A stretch of DNA of 64,000 bases, from the NCBI RefSeq assembly GCF_023898315.1, contig NC_064614.1:1058658432-1058722431 (forward strand), in the 5' to 3' direction. Positions 34,552-43,926 of this stretch are shown here, one piece after another. A program made the translations under genes and the position numbers. Source of the stretch: Schistocerca nitens (taxonomy: Eukaryota > Arthropoda > Insecta > Orthoptera > Acrididae). The notes under the pieces were generated by a model. That model did not search any database. It had not been told where the DNA came from and saw only the letters and a list, made by a program, of their open reading frames with translations. Position 1 is the stretch's first letter. Each line of letters starts with the position of its first letter.

Positions 34552-35765
34552 ATACACACATTTGAATTACAAAAAACAAATACTAAAAAAAAAAAAGTTG
34601 CATGGAGCGAGATTCGATCCGCCGACCTTCGGATTACGAACTCGAGCGCTTACCGCTGCGCCACGACGCTGTAGGAAATTATGAATCGTAGAGAGTATTT
34701 CACCGCAGCGGTTTCTTCTAACTGTCGATTTTCTCGACAACGGCTGAGAAGTGCATCTTGGTGCTTTGCCACATTACACCTCTGGCCATGAGCTTTTATT
34801 ATGCGCAGTATGAATCGAATCTGAATTTCACAATTGGCGGCCTCCGGCCTCCCCTTGTCAGTGAAGGAGAGGACAAAATAAGCGAACTTGTGTTTCGGCT
34901 TATCTGCAGACACTCGACCGTTTCCGAGAAAACGACGGCCAAAGTTATCAACGCGCTGTTGCTCTAGTGTAGATACATTCTGCAGCCGAGAACACAATTG
35001 AAGCGGTGGCTCAGTGGCTACCGTCGTTCCTTCTTAGCATTGATTCCCGTGTTCGAGACCATATTGGGTTTTTTAATTATTTTATTTTCCTGCCTCTCTA
35101 TCAGAATTATCTTCGAATGTTTTTTTTCTAATTTATGTTGAAATAATGTTGTCATTACTCGACAATTAACTTTATGTGTAATTAATGAATTAAAAAAATA
35201 ATAAACGAATGAGACAAGCTGATATAAAATCATCTCGTCTGCCTCATGTATCGTTATATCCAAATGGTTTATCAATGTTAATCTACATTTAGATCCGATA
35301 ATGGCACCTTTAGTGTGTTGAAACCGGTTATCCAGTAGACAGTATTTAAGCGATCTTGGCTTCTGAATTATTTCTACAACAGAGTGATCGCCCCACTACG
35401 CACTGTGTGTTCCCTTTTTAACTTATTTCTTTACACAGTAAATTAACTGAGGAATAACGACAACAGTGTTTCATCATAAATTGGAATAAACATTCGTAGA
35501 TAATTCAGAGAGTGAGGGGGGAAAAAAGGAAAAACCGGGTTTCGAACTCGCAGCGCAAAGTTCCGAAGTCGCTATGGTAGCCGCAGAGCCACCGCTTCAG
35601 TTGAATCCTTAACCGCTAAGCGGTATCTACACTATAGCAACAACGCATTGAACACTTTGACCGTCGTTTTCTCAGAAGCGGTAGAGTTTAAGCTTATTTT
35701 GTCCCCTCTTTCAATGAGCGTAGTTAAAAGCAAGATCGGGGTCTGACACTTGGCGTGCCCCCTCG

Positions 35766-36060
35766 TAAATTGCGTGCGTTGGGATTCAGTAGACAGAATG
35801 CGTCCACTTTCCTCGACTACTCATTGACATGTTTGGAAACTTTCTTTGTTGTAGTTGCACTTTGCATTATGAGGGCTGGTTTTCCTGATGAGGATCTACT
35901 TATGGACTTTGCTCCTAATTTACGTTACTGTGTAGTAGACCTACTGCAACTACTTAAACCGGAAACGTTTGTTTGTTTGGATACTCCGCTTCTTAGTTGC
36001 TACATTTCGCTAAAATATTTTCCTTTTTTTCAAAACGGCAAGTTAAGATGACCACTGCAA
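35766..36060. other. Right-arm-specific sequence, unassigned
   Basis: Part of the segment missing from the left arm. The 98-codon open frame starting at 35755 matches nothing recognised. Confidence 0.35.
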
Positions 36061-36830
36061 CATGGTAAGATCAGTAACAATTTAATACTTTGAAACAGTT
36101 ATGTGTGGTGTACGAGGAGTCTACTGTTGTTGACTGAGGAATACATTAAACACGAAAGCTGCGTCCAATAACAATAATTAACTTTCGGTTACATGACAAA
36201 ACACAAGTCGAAGCACTGTCAGTTCATCTCAGTACCCAGTAAAACTTAAACTGGAAAGATCGAAAACATACTTTTGTGGGGAAGGCAAACGAATGACTGC
36301 GTTTTATTTGCCGCACACTAAGAATACGCAACAGGCCAACTGAAAACACTGCCTACACTACGTTTGTCCGTCCACTGCTATAATATCCTTGACAGACGTG
36401 ATTGACTGTGCACGTAAAAACGTCCAAGGAACGGTAGCACGCTTTGTAATGTCACGAAATAGGGGAGAGAGGATCCCAGATTTGATAATCGAGTTGGGGT
36501 AACATTCATGAAAACATATGCGTTTTTCGTTGCCACGAGATCTTTTCACGAAATTTCAATCACCACCATATGTTCTGAATGCCAAAACATTATTTCCTAG
36601 GGTACTTACACAAGAAGAAACCATAGTAATAATGTAATTCAAGGCTCGCAAGAAAAGATTTAAGTAGTCCCTTTTCCCGCACACTGTTAATGAGTGGGAC
36701 GGTAGAGAAATAATCCGAACCTTCTGCCAGGCACGTAAGTCCGGATTGCAAAGAAATCCTGTTGATGTAGTCATGTAGATGTAACAACGAAATTATGTTG
36801 TAATTACGACATGTGACTTTCACTTGATCT
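36061..36830 (-). repeat. LINE-like repeat, TCTACATCTACAT-end family (right arm)
   Basis: On the minus strand it starts near 36785 with TACATCTACATGACTACATC. It then shows GTGCCTGGCAGAAGGTT, a stock phrase of a locust repeat as I recall it. A longer body includes TCGTGAAAAGATCTCGTGGC. The left arm keeps only the first 190 bp (16690-16880). Confidence 0.6.
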
Positions 36831-37181
36831 GAACATCGAAGTTGTTTACTGTTTATTTACTTTTTGTTCATTAATTTCAGCCATATACGACCACCTAGGC
36901 GCGGTAAAGTGATATTGAAATAAAGTGTCATGCATGGACCAATAACAATAAGTTCCCACCTACTTGTTATAGTACTGCATTATCTGCCAGCGTATTCAGA
37001 AGTGGATATCGCATACGAAGTTCCTAGGGTGTTTGTAATGGATATTGCAGACGACTTCGACAAAGTTTGAATGTAGCTTCGTAAAAGTTCCGTGATCAAA
37101 CGATCTGAGTTGCTGGAGAATACAGTTTATCCTCACTAGACAGTATATATTATCATTATACATGAGGTGAGTAGGGTTTCG

Positions 37182-37373
37182 CCGCGTTGCGGTGGCCGAG
37201 CGGTTCCAGGCGCTTCAGTGACGAACCGCACGGCTGCTTCAGTCGCAGGTTGGAATTCTACCTCGGGCATAGATGTCTGTGATGCCCTTAGGCTAGCTAG
37301 GTTTAAGTAGTTCTAGGTCTAGGGGCTGATGACCTAAGCAGTTAGGTCGCATAGTTCTTGAAGCCATTTTTTG
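37182..37373 (+). repeat. tRNA-derived SINE, diverged type I (right-arm copy)
   Basis: Mirror of 15890-16082, with head GCCGCGTTGCGGTGGCCGAG. Confidence 0.85.
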
Positions 37374-38889
37374 ACCTTTCGCGTAAATTTTCTTTACATA
37401 AACCGTCGTATCTTTTGATTGCGTTGACATAGAAGCTCACTTTTTTACACCAGCAAGGGACCGGTTACAGCAAGAAGTGCGATACATTTCCGCTTATTAT
37501 GTCCACCCGTTCTGGAGGTAAACGGGTTTTAAGGGTTGGGTAGACCGATAGACGGTCAAGAAAGTGAGACTAGTAGGGTTCCGTTTTTACCGGTTTAGGT
37601 GACGAAATCCTAACAACGAAAACACTGACGATGAGGGCCGCATAAATAACACCCGCTACTCTTTATTCGAAATGTTCTAGTTGCTGTCGATACATAAGCA
37701 TATTAGTCGTAGCTACGTTTTCGATCCAAATCACGTTTACAGGAATGCAAATAGAATGTATTTGCCTATACACGTGGTAATTCACATCCCAGTATTAATG
37801 CCACCGCGTTTTAGAAGTACGAACATTCTCATTGCTAGCTAGCTTAAGAAACACTTCTGCTAATGAACGTTTTCTGGCTGTGGCGAGTCTAGTGGAGAAT
37901 TCGAAACAATGCAGAATACGTTTGGCAGCTATGTAGCCGTTTATTTCCTGGGGTGGTGCAGAATTATCCTACAAAATTTACTCTCTAATAACAGTAATTT
38001 GTTATTTCTATAATCATCCCGAATGATTGTCGCATAAGTGGTGACATAAAGGAAGAAAATTCATGTTTTTGAGTCCAGAAAGCTCTATGCAACAGAAACT
38101 GCAGATTTTTATTGCGAAATTGCCGGCTTGTTCATGTCTGGGGTAATAATAGAGGGCTGTTTGCCTAGGTTGTCTGCTAGCATAGTGAAAGGAAGGTCTG
38201 GTTTGTTTTCGGTTCTAATCTCTATGGAGGCAGGTAGAATATCAGTAAAGCAATTTTAAGAAATTCTCGCGCACCCAATACGATTTATCGCTACCTTTAT
38301 TCTGTACTGGCGCTCTGTGGATGTCAATATGACACTCTTGTAGAATTTCATACATGATACTGCCTCCTTTTTCCGCTTCTGTCAATAATGGAATTGACTT
38401 AAGTGTGGCACTGAATGATGTTTAAGTGAATTTCGTTATGAATCTTCACGCATTGCTAAATTTGCACACTTTCATGGTAGGTCAGCAATGGTAATCCAGT
38501 ATGACTGGTCTGAACGTTGACACAGACCGTTTCGCGGGCGAATGCGGATAATATTTTGCTAATTCGTAACGGTCTGGGGTTCTTTGTCTGTTATCTGGAT
38601 AAGCTGAAATTCATTTTTATTCGTCCGTTTCATACAAATTAGCGTTTCTTCTTTCAGTTCTGTCTTATGTTTACGTGTTGTATTTAACACACTAATCAGC
38701 ATTAATATAGTCTTAGAAATTATGGAATACAGTCTAAAAAAGTTCAGATAATTTGTCAATTTCACGCCTGCGCATAGTATGTTGGTAGCACTTCGTCGCC
38801 TTGCCTGTTATGCTGTGTAGCAGACTTTAAAGCCGTGCGGATCAGCATAACGAAAAGGCGAGGGGTCTCGCTCGTTTTGTCCACGACTG
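37374..38889. other. Outer right-arm sequence, unassigned
   Basis: Mirror of 14358-15889, ending in the Tc1-type terminus next to TA at 38890-38891. No coding motif. Confidence 0.4.
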
Positions 38890-39299
38890 TACATCCATTT
38901 TTATGATTTATATGAATTTATTGAGTCTTTTACCTCTTACACTTTTAGATCGATTCCACGTGCTGTCCCATTCTTCAAGGAATCGTTTTCTCCGTGATAC
39001 TGTTAATTTCAATTCGTCATGATTATAAATAATATGTTCGTTGGACGTTCATTGTCTCTTTTGCTTGTCTATCCACTTTTCATTAAATATTAAGCCTATA
39101 TGGTTACTGGCCCTGTTGGCCAGTTGCTATGCGTCTTTCAGTTTTTTTCACTTCTTGCTCGACATCCAGAAAACAATCATAATAACTGAAATACACTCTT
39201 GCTATCTGATATCAATAGAGGGTTCTCACGTTGTGATATTCTACCGTAAACGATACAATGCTCCAAGTTTTAATGTGTGCATATTAATGAAAATTTTGA

Positions 39300-39685
39300 A
39301 TTGGAAGAAGCATATTACTGACTTGTGAAACAAGCAAGCTACTTTTGTTCTTCGTATAACTGCTAATCTTGGAAACAACCTCGTGATACATTTTGCTTAT
39401 TTCCACTCAGTAGTGTCGTACGGAATAATTTTCTGGGCTAACTCATCAATTAGAAAGAAAGTATTGATTGCACAAAAGCGATCAGTAAGAAATATAAGAT
39501 ATGGTGTTCATCCGCGGTCGTCATCTAGGTACCTCTACAAGGAGCTGGGCAGTCTAACTGCTCCATCACGATACATAACTTCGTTAATAAAATTCGTCAT
39601 AAATAATCCATCACAATTTGAGAAGAATAGTGATTTTCTTACCCACAACACTAGAGGGGAAAAGGAACTTTATTATCAATGATTA
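39300..39685 (+). pseudogene. LINE ORF2 C-terminal fragment
   Basis: The reading HSVVSYGIIFWANSSIRKKV, then QKRSVRNIRYGVHPRSSSRY and YKELGSLTAPSRYI, matches the post-reverse-transcriptase region of CR1/Jockey-like LINEs (pattern YGIxFWGxS, QKRxxRxI, LGxLTxPSxYI). It ends at the TGA at 39680-39682. The upstream stretch 38893-39299 is probably more of the same element, but its frames are broken. Confidence 0.75.
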
Positions 39686-39932
39686 AAGCTATCTTTGACA
39701 CAGAAGAAGTTCAATATTCAGCAATAAATATGTTTGACCTTTTGCCCAATTACATAGATTGTTTGACAAGTAGCAAAGCAAGTTTTAATCATTTTTCCTA
39801 GACAACTCCTCCTACAAATTTTTATTTAAAAATTGGCAGGCTATAAATAAAACCGTATACGTCCTGTAAACTGACTCGTTTCACATCATTTCGATAGAGG
39901 AATCGTTCCAGTGATCTATGAAACATATAACT

Positions 39933-40751
39933 TGAAACACGTATGTTGTGCGGCAGCGATGCTGAGACATTGTAGAATCTCTGACCAGAGCAGTTGCGCT
40001 CGACTCGCAGTAGCGAGCAGTCAGTCAGTCAGTCTGCAGTAGTCAGTCCTCAGTAGTGCTTGGAGTCGGTTGCTAGCAGTAGCGGAGAGCAGTCGGCGGG
40101 CGTCGGCATCGCAATGGTCGAGATTCAGGACGAGGTATAATTTATTTAAATAAATAATCATGCAGCTTTGCGCTCATCAGATAATGTAACGAACAGTCAT
40201 TGTAATTTAACTTTCAAAAATCGCCCCCAATAATAATTTTGATTTAAAAGCAATTTTTAGAGACAATCATTCAAATTTCCTTCCATTTCCTTTTAACAAA
40301 GATTTTTAAAAGGTACTTCCAATGCTTTTCATGCAACCGCCAGAGAACAATAAGAGCAGAATTTTGACATGCAGTTTTAATAAGGTAAGAAATTTATTCT
40401 GAATTCGCACAGGGCAAACACCGACTTTTCGGTTGAATTGAGTTTAGGTTATCATTACAGTTTCATTATCATGGGATTAGCGTTCATTATTTAATGGGAA
40501 CTTGTACTTGAGTCAGATAGCGAGCTTTCATTTAATTGTCTTTGCCATTAATATTCTTGTGGGAGTTTACACTTAGCTGTGGCACCATTTCTAATAAATA
40601 TTGGTTTTAAAATTTCTGTGGGAAGGTCACACTTAGCTGTGGCTTCATTTCTAATAAATATTATTCTTTTTTAAAATTTTTGTGGGGAGGTTACACTTGG
40701 CTCCATTTCTATTAAGTATTGTCCTTTTAAATTTTCCGTGGGGAGGTTACA
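39933..40751 (+). repeat. 5' LTR of gypsy-type element
   Basis: An LTR of about 819 bp from TGAAACACGTATGTTGTGCG to GGGGAGGTTACA, giving the usual TG...CA ends. It is nearly identical to the 3' LTR at 51130-51943; one T is missing in a short run there, and I saw no other difference. A cluster of TCAGT motifs (40019-40050), matching the arthropod initiator core, is a plausible transcription start. Three imperfect copies of GAGGTTACACTTGGCT/AGTTTACACTTAGCT lie near the 3' end. The left flank shows no readable target duplication because the far end is rearranged. Confidence 0.92.
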
Positions 40752-40891
40752 CTTGGCGACACCCAGTCCAGGATCGTATTTCGTGAGAATCTTTTAAAAA
40801 AAAAAAAAAAGTCAGATATCTGCTCTTATTGCTTAAATATAATTATAATTTGCGCAACGCTTTTACTAATCTTGTGACTTTCTTTCTACAG
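40135..40891 (+). other. Possible intron spanning LTR end, PBS and leader
   Basis: The donor-like GACGAG/GTATAA at 40134/40135 lies in the LTR. A strong acceptor TTTCTTTCTACAG/GTC ends at 40891, with the branch-like ACTAAT about 20 bp upstream. Splicing would remove the primer binding site and join the LTR leader to the gag leader 88 nt before the gag ATG. This is inferred from sequence only. Confidence 0.35.
40754..40773 (+). other. Primer binding site
   Basis: TGGCGACACCCAGTCCAGGA begins two bases after the LTR. The leading TGG pairs with the CCA end of a tRNA. Which tRNA was not determined. Confidence 0.75.
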
Positions 40892-40979
40892 GTCAACGGC
40901 AATTCGTTGCTCTGTTGAATTTGTGTGTTGTTTTTGCATTGTGATTATTTCTTTTGTGAATATTTTGTCTGTTGTAAAA

Positions 40980-43922
40980 ATGCCGCGAAAGACTGTGAAT
41001 AGTGTATCGCGAGGTATTGTGAATGAAATCACCGATTCGAACAACTCTACCGATAGGACAAGTGACACGCAGTGTAATGATGACAATCCTGCGTTCACTA
41101 ACAGTCAGTGCGTTCCAACCACTAATGATGACTTTTGTCTTAATGATGAACAAACGAACTTGGTTATGTCCTCTGTTGGTTTGACGACAATCGATGACGC
41201 GGGGAGCTCTATTGTAATGAGCGCTGCCCAGCCTAACACGACCGGTTCACTAAATTCAAGTAACGTTCAGGCAAATATTTCAAATGAAAATGAACGGGAC
41301 ACAGAAAGTACGACGGATTTATTTAATTCCGAAATAATGTCTGACAGTGTACATCCGACTGACAAACCCTTTTGTGAATCTCAGAATAACCAAATGGCTA
41401 CAGAAAGCGAGACAATTTTAGATCCACCATTAAACAGCACAGTGAATAAAGTAGGTAATGTTACCTCGGATCAATTGATGGCATTATTGCTACAAGTTCT
41501 TGAAAAACAAGACAACACTTCCAAACAGTTTAATGAAAAATTAGATAACAATGATGTAAATTTCAAGCAACTTAGTGAACAGGTCAAACAACAGAACGAA
41601 AAACAAGACAAGTTTAATGAAAAATTAGATAACAATTCCAGACAGTTAAATGAAAAATTAGATAACAATTCCAGACAGTTAAGTGAACAAATTAGAGCCG
41701 TTGCCGCGCAGTGCCATGACACTAAGGAACAGTTACGCGAGGAAATCGAGGCTTGTTCACGAAAAAGTAGCGAAGAAATTAAGTCTGTTGCTCAGGAATT
41801 AAGGGAATTGCAAACAGCTGCAACAGAAACACTTAGAGCGGAAATCAGTACAGTCGCTAAACAATGCTCTGAAAAAGCTACACAATTACGCGACGAGTTT
41901 AAAGCAATGACGGTAGAACTTTCGCGCACAATGGATGAAAAGATTGACGCAAAATTCGAACAACAGAACACACAAATTAACGAACGTCTTAGTCTTCACA
42001 TAGAAAACAGTGATACACGTTTCCGTAAATTTATTGATGATCAAAATAAAGTAAAACGTCAAGTAATGGAAACAATCACTGCTCAGAGACAGGAAGACAA
42101 ACGTAAAATGTTTGCAAAAGCAAAAACATACGTAGACAACAATATTGCTACAGTGTCCGACAAAATTAACACCATCGAACAGTCAAACACAGAATTACGT
42201 GACGAAATTTCTGATCTGAAATCGAAAACAGACACATACATAACAGATTTTCAAACAGTGACCGACAGACTCGAACAATTAGAACTAACACAGGATTCCG
42301 ATGTTACAAAACTGAACGAAACTACACGTAAATTGCAAAAACAGATTAAGGCCACTGACACTAAAACCGATGATCAGGTTAAGATACTGACTGAAAAATG
42401 TGATGAATTGGCCAGTCGTATTGATATCATCGAAAATACTAATGACAATAAATCAGACGATACTTCACCGGTTGCATTTAATCAAACACCGGAATTTCAA
42501 AATTTACAGCAGACGATTAATGAGATTGATTCGTCTAATAACACCTTGCATAGAAAATTGTCAAGTTTACAGCAGGAGGTAACACAGATAAAAAACATTT
42601 CAGTTAATAACACATCACAGCAGACGCCACTTTTCGAACATTTGCCAGACTCGCGCAACGCGTATAATTTGGGTAATCTACAGAGAGTACGAGACTTAGA
42701 GGCCGAACAACCACAGTTCAATAGATTCTCTTACAATCCTGAACCTGTTCCATCACACAGAGACGATAATTTCGATTACAAACATTTTCTGTCAGTGAGA
42801 AAGTTTAAAGTGTTTAAAAACGACAGAACACAGATTCACCCGCTAGATTGGATACAACAATTTAGCTTTGCTTTTCCACCGACTTGGCCTGTAACGCATA
42901 AGCTTGAATTTATTTGCAGCTTTTTGGAAGGCGAACCGGCAACTCGTATGAGGCCGATCGCGAGGCAATGTTATTCAGTGGAAGAGTTTCAGAATGCGTT
43001 TCTATCTGCGTATTGGTCAAAGACGACACAGCGCGGAATTAAAGATCAGTTAATTAGCTTACCAAATTATGAGAACACGAATTTTTCCAGTGTGACGCAA
43101 TTTTTTGAGCACATGGTGCAACAGAACCAGTACCTAAGTGAACCGTACAGTGAATCTGCACTTATTCAATTATGTATCTCTAAGCTACCGCGATCATTAA
43201 GAGTTTCACTTTTAACCGGCCAGCAAAAAGAAAATATTTCAGCATTCAGAGATCTGTTACAGCTGTTGGAGGTACAACAATCTGATTATTCTTTTGTGAA
43301 CAAAAATTCTTCGTATAACAACCAAGGCCAACAGACGTATAGCAATTATGATCAGACACGTAATTTTAATAGGAAAAGTAACAGACGTTTTAGGAATGAA
43401 AACCACCAAAGCTTTAATAACAGACAAAATTCACATTATCAACATCATCAAAACTTTCAGCAACAGGAGCCACCTTTTAGTAACAATAGACGTTTTGCAC
43501 CACAACAGCATGAAGGTCAGCCGGTTAGCGTACCTAACCAACAATGGAATGCACAAGGTCAACCAGGCTTTAATGTTTCACCGCGTGCACGTGTAGTCCC
43601 TGATACAACAAATAGTAACGCACGGCAGCAAGGAAGCAACTACGTACAAAGAAGACAGTATTTTAATTCCTATCGCAATGCACCGTATAGGAATAACTAT
43701 CACGACAGACGTGAAAATGACGAGCAAAATTATCAACGTACATATAATAATAGTCGATCTTACCAGCAACAAAATCATCAGCAACAACATATTCTAGTAA
43801 ATGAACCCGACAGTAGGTATCATCCAGAGCGTAATGCGTCTGGAAGAAGTAATAGAACTGTTCAAATCGTAGAAATGCCACAACGTCCTCCTGATAATAG
43901 TAACACGTCAGATAGAATTTGA
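40980..43922 (+). CDS. gag: Gag polyprotein of gypsy-type retrotransposon
   Basis: Structural protein that assembles the virus-like particle and packages element RNA. The ATG at 40980 (MPRKTVNSVS) gives 980 residues; the open frame extends slightly upstream without an ATG. Residues about 1-170 are Asn/Ser/Thr-rich and acidic. About 170-560 form a long predicted coiled coil with Gln/Asn/Glu repeats, including several copies of EKLDNN. A retrotransposon Gag domain follows near 600-770 (PLDWIQQFSFAFPPTW, LEFICSFLEGEPATRMRPIA). The C-terminal 200 residues are Asn/Gln/Arg-rich with no CCHC zinc knuckle, so RNA binding is probably by basic residues. It ends at a TGA in phase with pol. The length is above the usual 400-500 residues. 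The frame is intact. Confidence 0.9.
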   Translation: MPRKTVNSVSRGIVNEITDSNNSTDRTSDTQCNDDNPAFTNSQCVPTTNDDFCLNDEQTNLVMSSVGLTTIDDAGSSIVMSAAQPNTTGSLNSSNVQANISNENERDTESTTDLFNSEIMSDSVHPTDKPFCESQNNQMATESETILDPPLNSTVNKVGNVTSDQLMALLLQVLEKQDNTSKQFNEKLDNNDVNFKQLSEQVKQQNEKQDKFNEKLDNNSRQLNEKLDNNSRQLSEQIRAVAAQCHDTKEQLREEIEACSRKSSEEIKSVAQELRELQTAATETLRAEISTVAKQCSEKATQLRDEFKAMTVELSRTMDEKIDAKFEQQNTQINERLSLHIENSDTRFRKFIDDQNKVKRQVMETITAQRQEDKRKMFAKAKTYVDNNIATVSDKINTIEQSNTELRDEISDLKSKTDTYITDFQTVTDRLEQLELTQDSDVTKLNETTRKLQKQIKATDTKTDDQVKILTEKCDELASRIDIIENTNDNKSDDTSPVAFNQTPEFQNLQQTINEIDSSNNTLHRKLSSLQQEVTQIKNISVNNTSQQTPLFEHLPDSRNAYNLGNLQRVRDLEAEQPQFNRFSYNPEPVPSHRDDNFDYKHFLSVRKFKVFKNDRTQIHPLDWIQQFSFAFPPTWPVTHKLEFICSFLEGEPATRMRPIARQCYSVEEFQNAFLSAYWSKTTQRGIKDQLISLPNYENTNFSSVTQFFEHMVQQNQYLSEPYSESALIQLCISKLPRSLRVSLLTGQQKENISAFRDLLQLLEVQQSDYSFVNKNSSYNNQGQQTYSNYDQTRNFNRKSNRRFRNENHQSFNNRQNSHYQHHQNFQQQEPPFSNNRRFAPQQHEGQPVSVPNQQWNAQGQPGFNVSPRARVVPDTTNSNARQQGSNYVQRRQYFNSYRNAPYRNNYHDRRENDEQNYQRTYNNSRSYQQQNHQQQHILVNEPDSRYHPERNASGRSNRTVQIVEMPQRPPDNSNTSDRI

Positions 43923-43926
43923 CTAG
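43920..43926 (+). promoter_or_regulatory. In-frame UGA-CUA-G gag/pol junction
   Basis: The gag terminator TGA is followed directly by CTAG, and the next 1126 codons are open in the same frame. UGA CUA(G) is the known leaky-stop context of alphavirus and some cellular readthrough genes. This would let a fraction of ribosomes make Gag-Pol. The motif and phase are seen; its use is inferred. Confidence 0.65.

Larger units (their letters stand above)
33607..34857. mobile_element. Foldback element b, young insertion in element a
   Basis: A foldback of 1251 bp with ends CAAGGGGAGGCCGCC and, inverted, CAAGGGGAGGCCGG, and inverted repeats of about 255 bp. It is flanked by TCA at both sides (33604-33606; 34858-34860); the left arm has the empty site GCTCAGTG. 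The inward tRNA-like units lie at 33784-33855 (plus, with GGTCGCCGGATCGAATC) and 34670-34601 (minus). The loop holds two long TA tracts. No coding capacity. Confidence 0.88.
33556..35765. mobile_element. Foldback element a, right-arm copy, hosting element b
   Basis: Both termini are present: CGAGGGGAACTCGCCAAGTG at the left and, on the opposite strand, CGAGGGGGCACGCCAAGTGT at the right. Removing foldback b (33607-34857 plus a 3-bp duplication) leaves about 956 bp. tRNA-like units face inward at about 34999-35070 (plus, with GTGTTCGAGACC) and 35600-35530 (minus, with GAGTTCGAAACCCGG). No target duplication is obvious. Confidence 0.75.
14358..38889. mobile_element. 24.5-kb foldback unit with Tc1-type ends
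   Basis: A single inverted repeat occupies this interval: left arm 14358-24789, spacer 24790-25833, right arm 25834-38889. The outer termini are identical inverted sequences beginning CAGTCGTGGACAAAACGAGC, each immediately preceded by TA (14356-14357; 38890-38891), as in Tc1/mariner insertion. The ancestral target can be read as GATG-TA-CATC, a palindrome. No intact transposase is present in either arm or in the spacer. The arms differ by SINEs, a nested foldback, several hundred-bp indels and base changes, so this is not a simple fold-back assembly duplicate. Mobilisation as one unit is an inference; an inverted duplication ending by chance at a Tc1 terminus is the alternative. Confidence 0.75.
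25834..38889 (-). repeat. Right arm of giant inverted repeat
   Basis: Reverse complement of the left arm with extra material: a SINE at 27044-27240, a SINE and about 0.65 kb of transposase at 31.9-32.8 kb, foldback b (33607-34857), and about 855 bp at 35735-36593. It lacks left-arm segments 16421-16620 and 18722-19035. The less-deleted transposase suggests that this arm is closer to the ancestral structure. Confidence 0.9.

Noticed and set aside
33784..34670. Functional tRNA genes in the foldback repeats
   Set aside because: They occur as inverted pairs inside transposon ends, the acceptor stems do not close convincingly and no isolated copy exists.
33854..34684. Open frames with Ile-Tyr or Cys-Val repeats
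   Set aside because: They are translations of TA and TG microsatellites.
14358..38889. Palindrome as a pure assembly or library fold-back artefact
   Set aside because: The arms differ by private SINEs with target duplications, a private foldback insertion, several hundred-bp indels and many substitutions.
40923..40979. Upstream extension of gag
   Set aside because: The frame is open but begins with GTG and has no ATG; the ATG at 40980 is the natural start.
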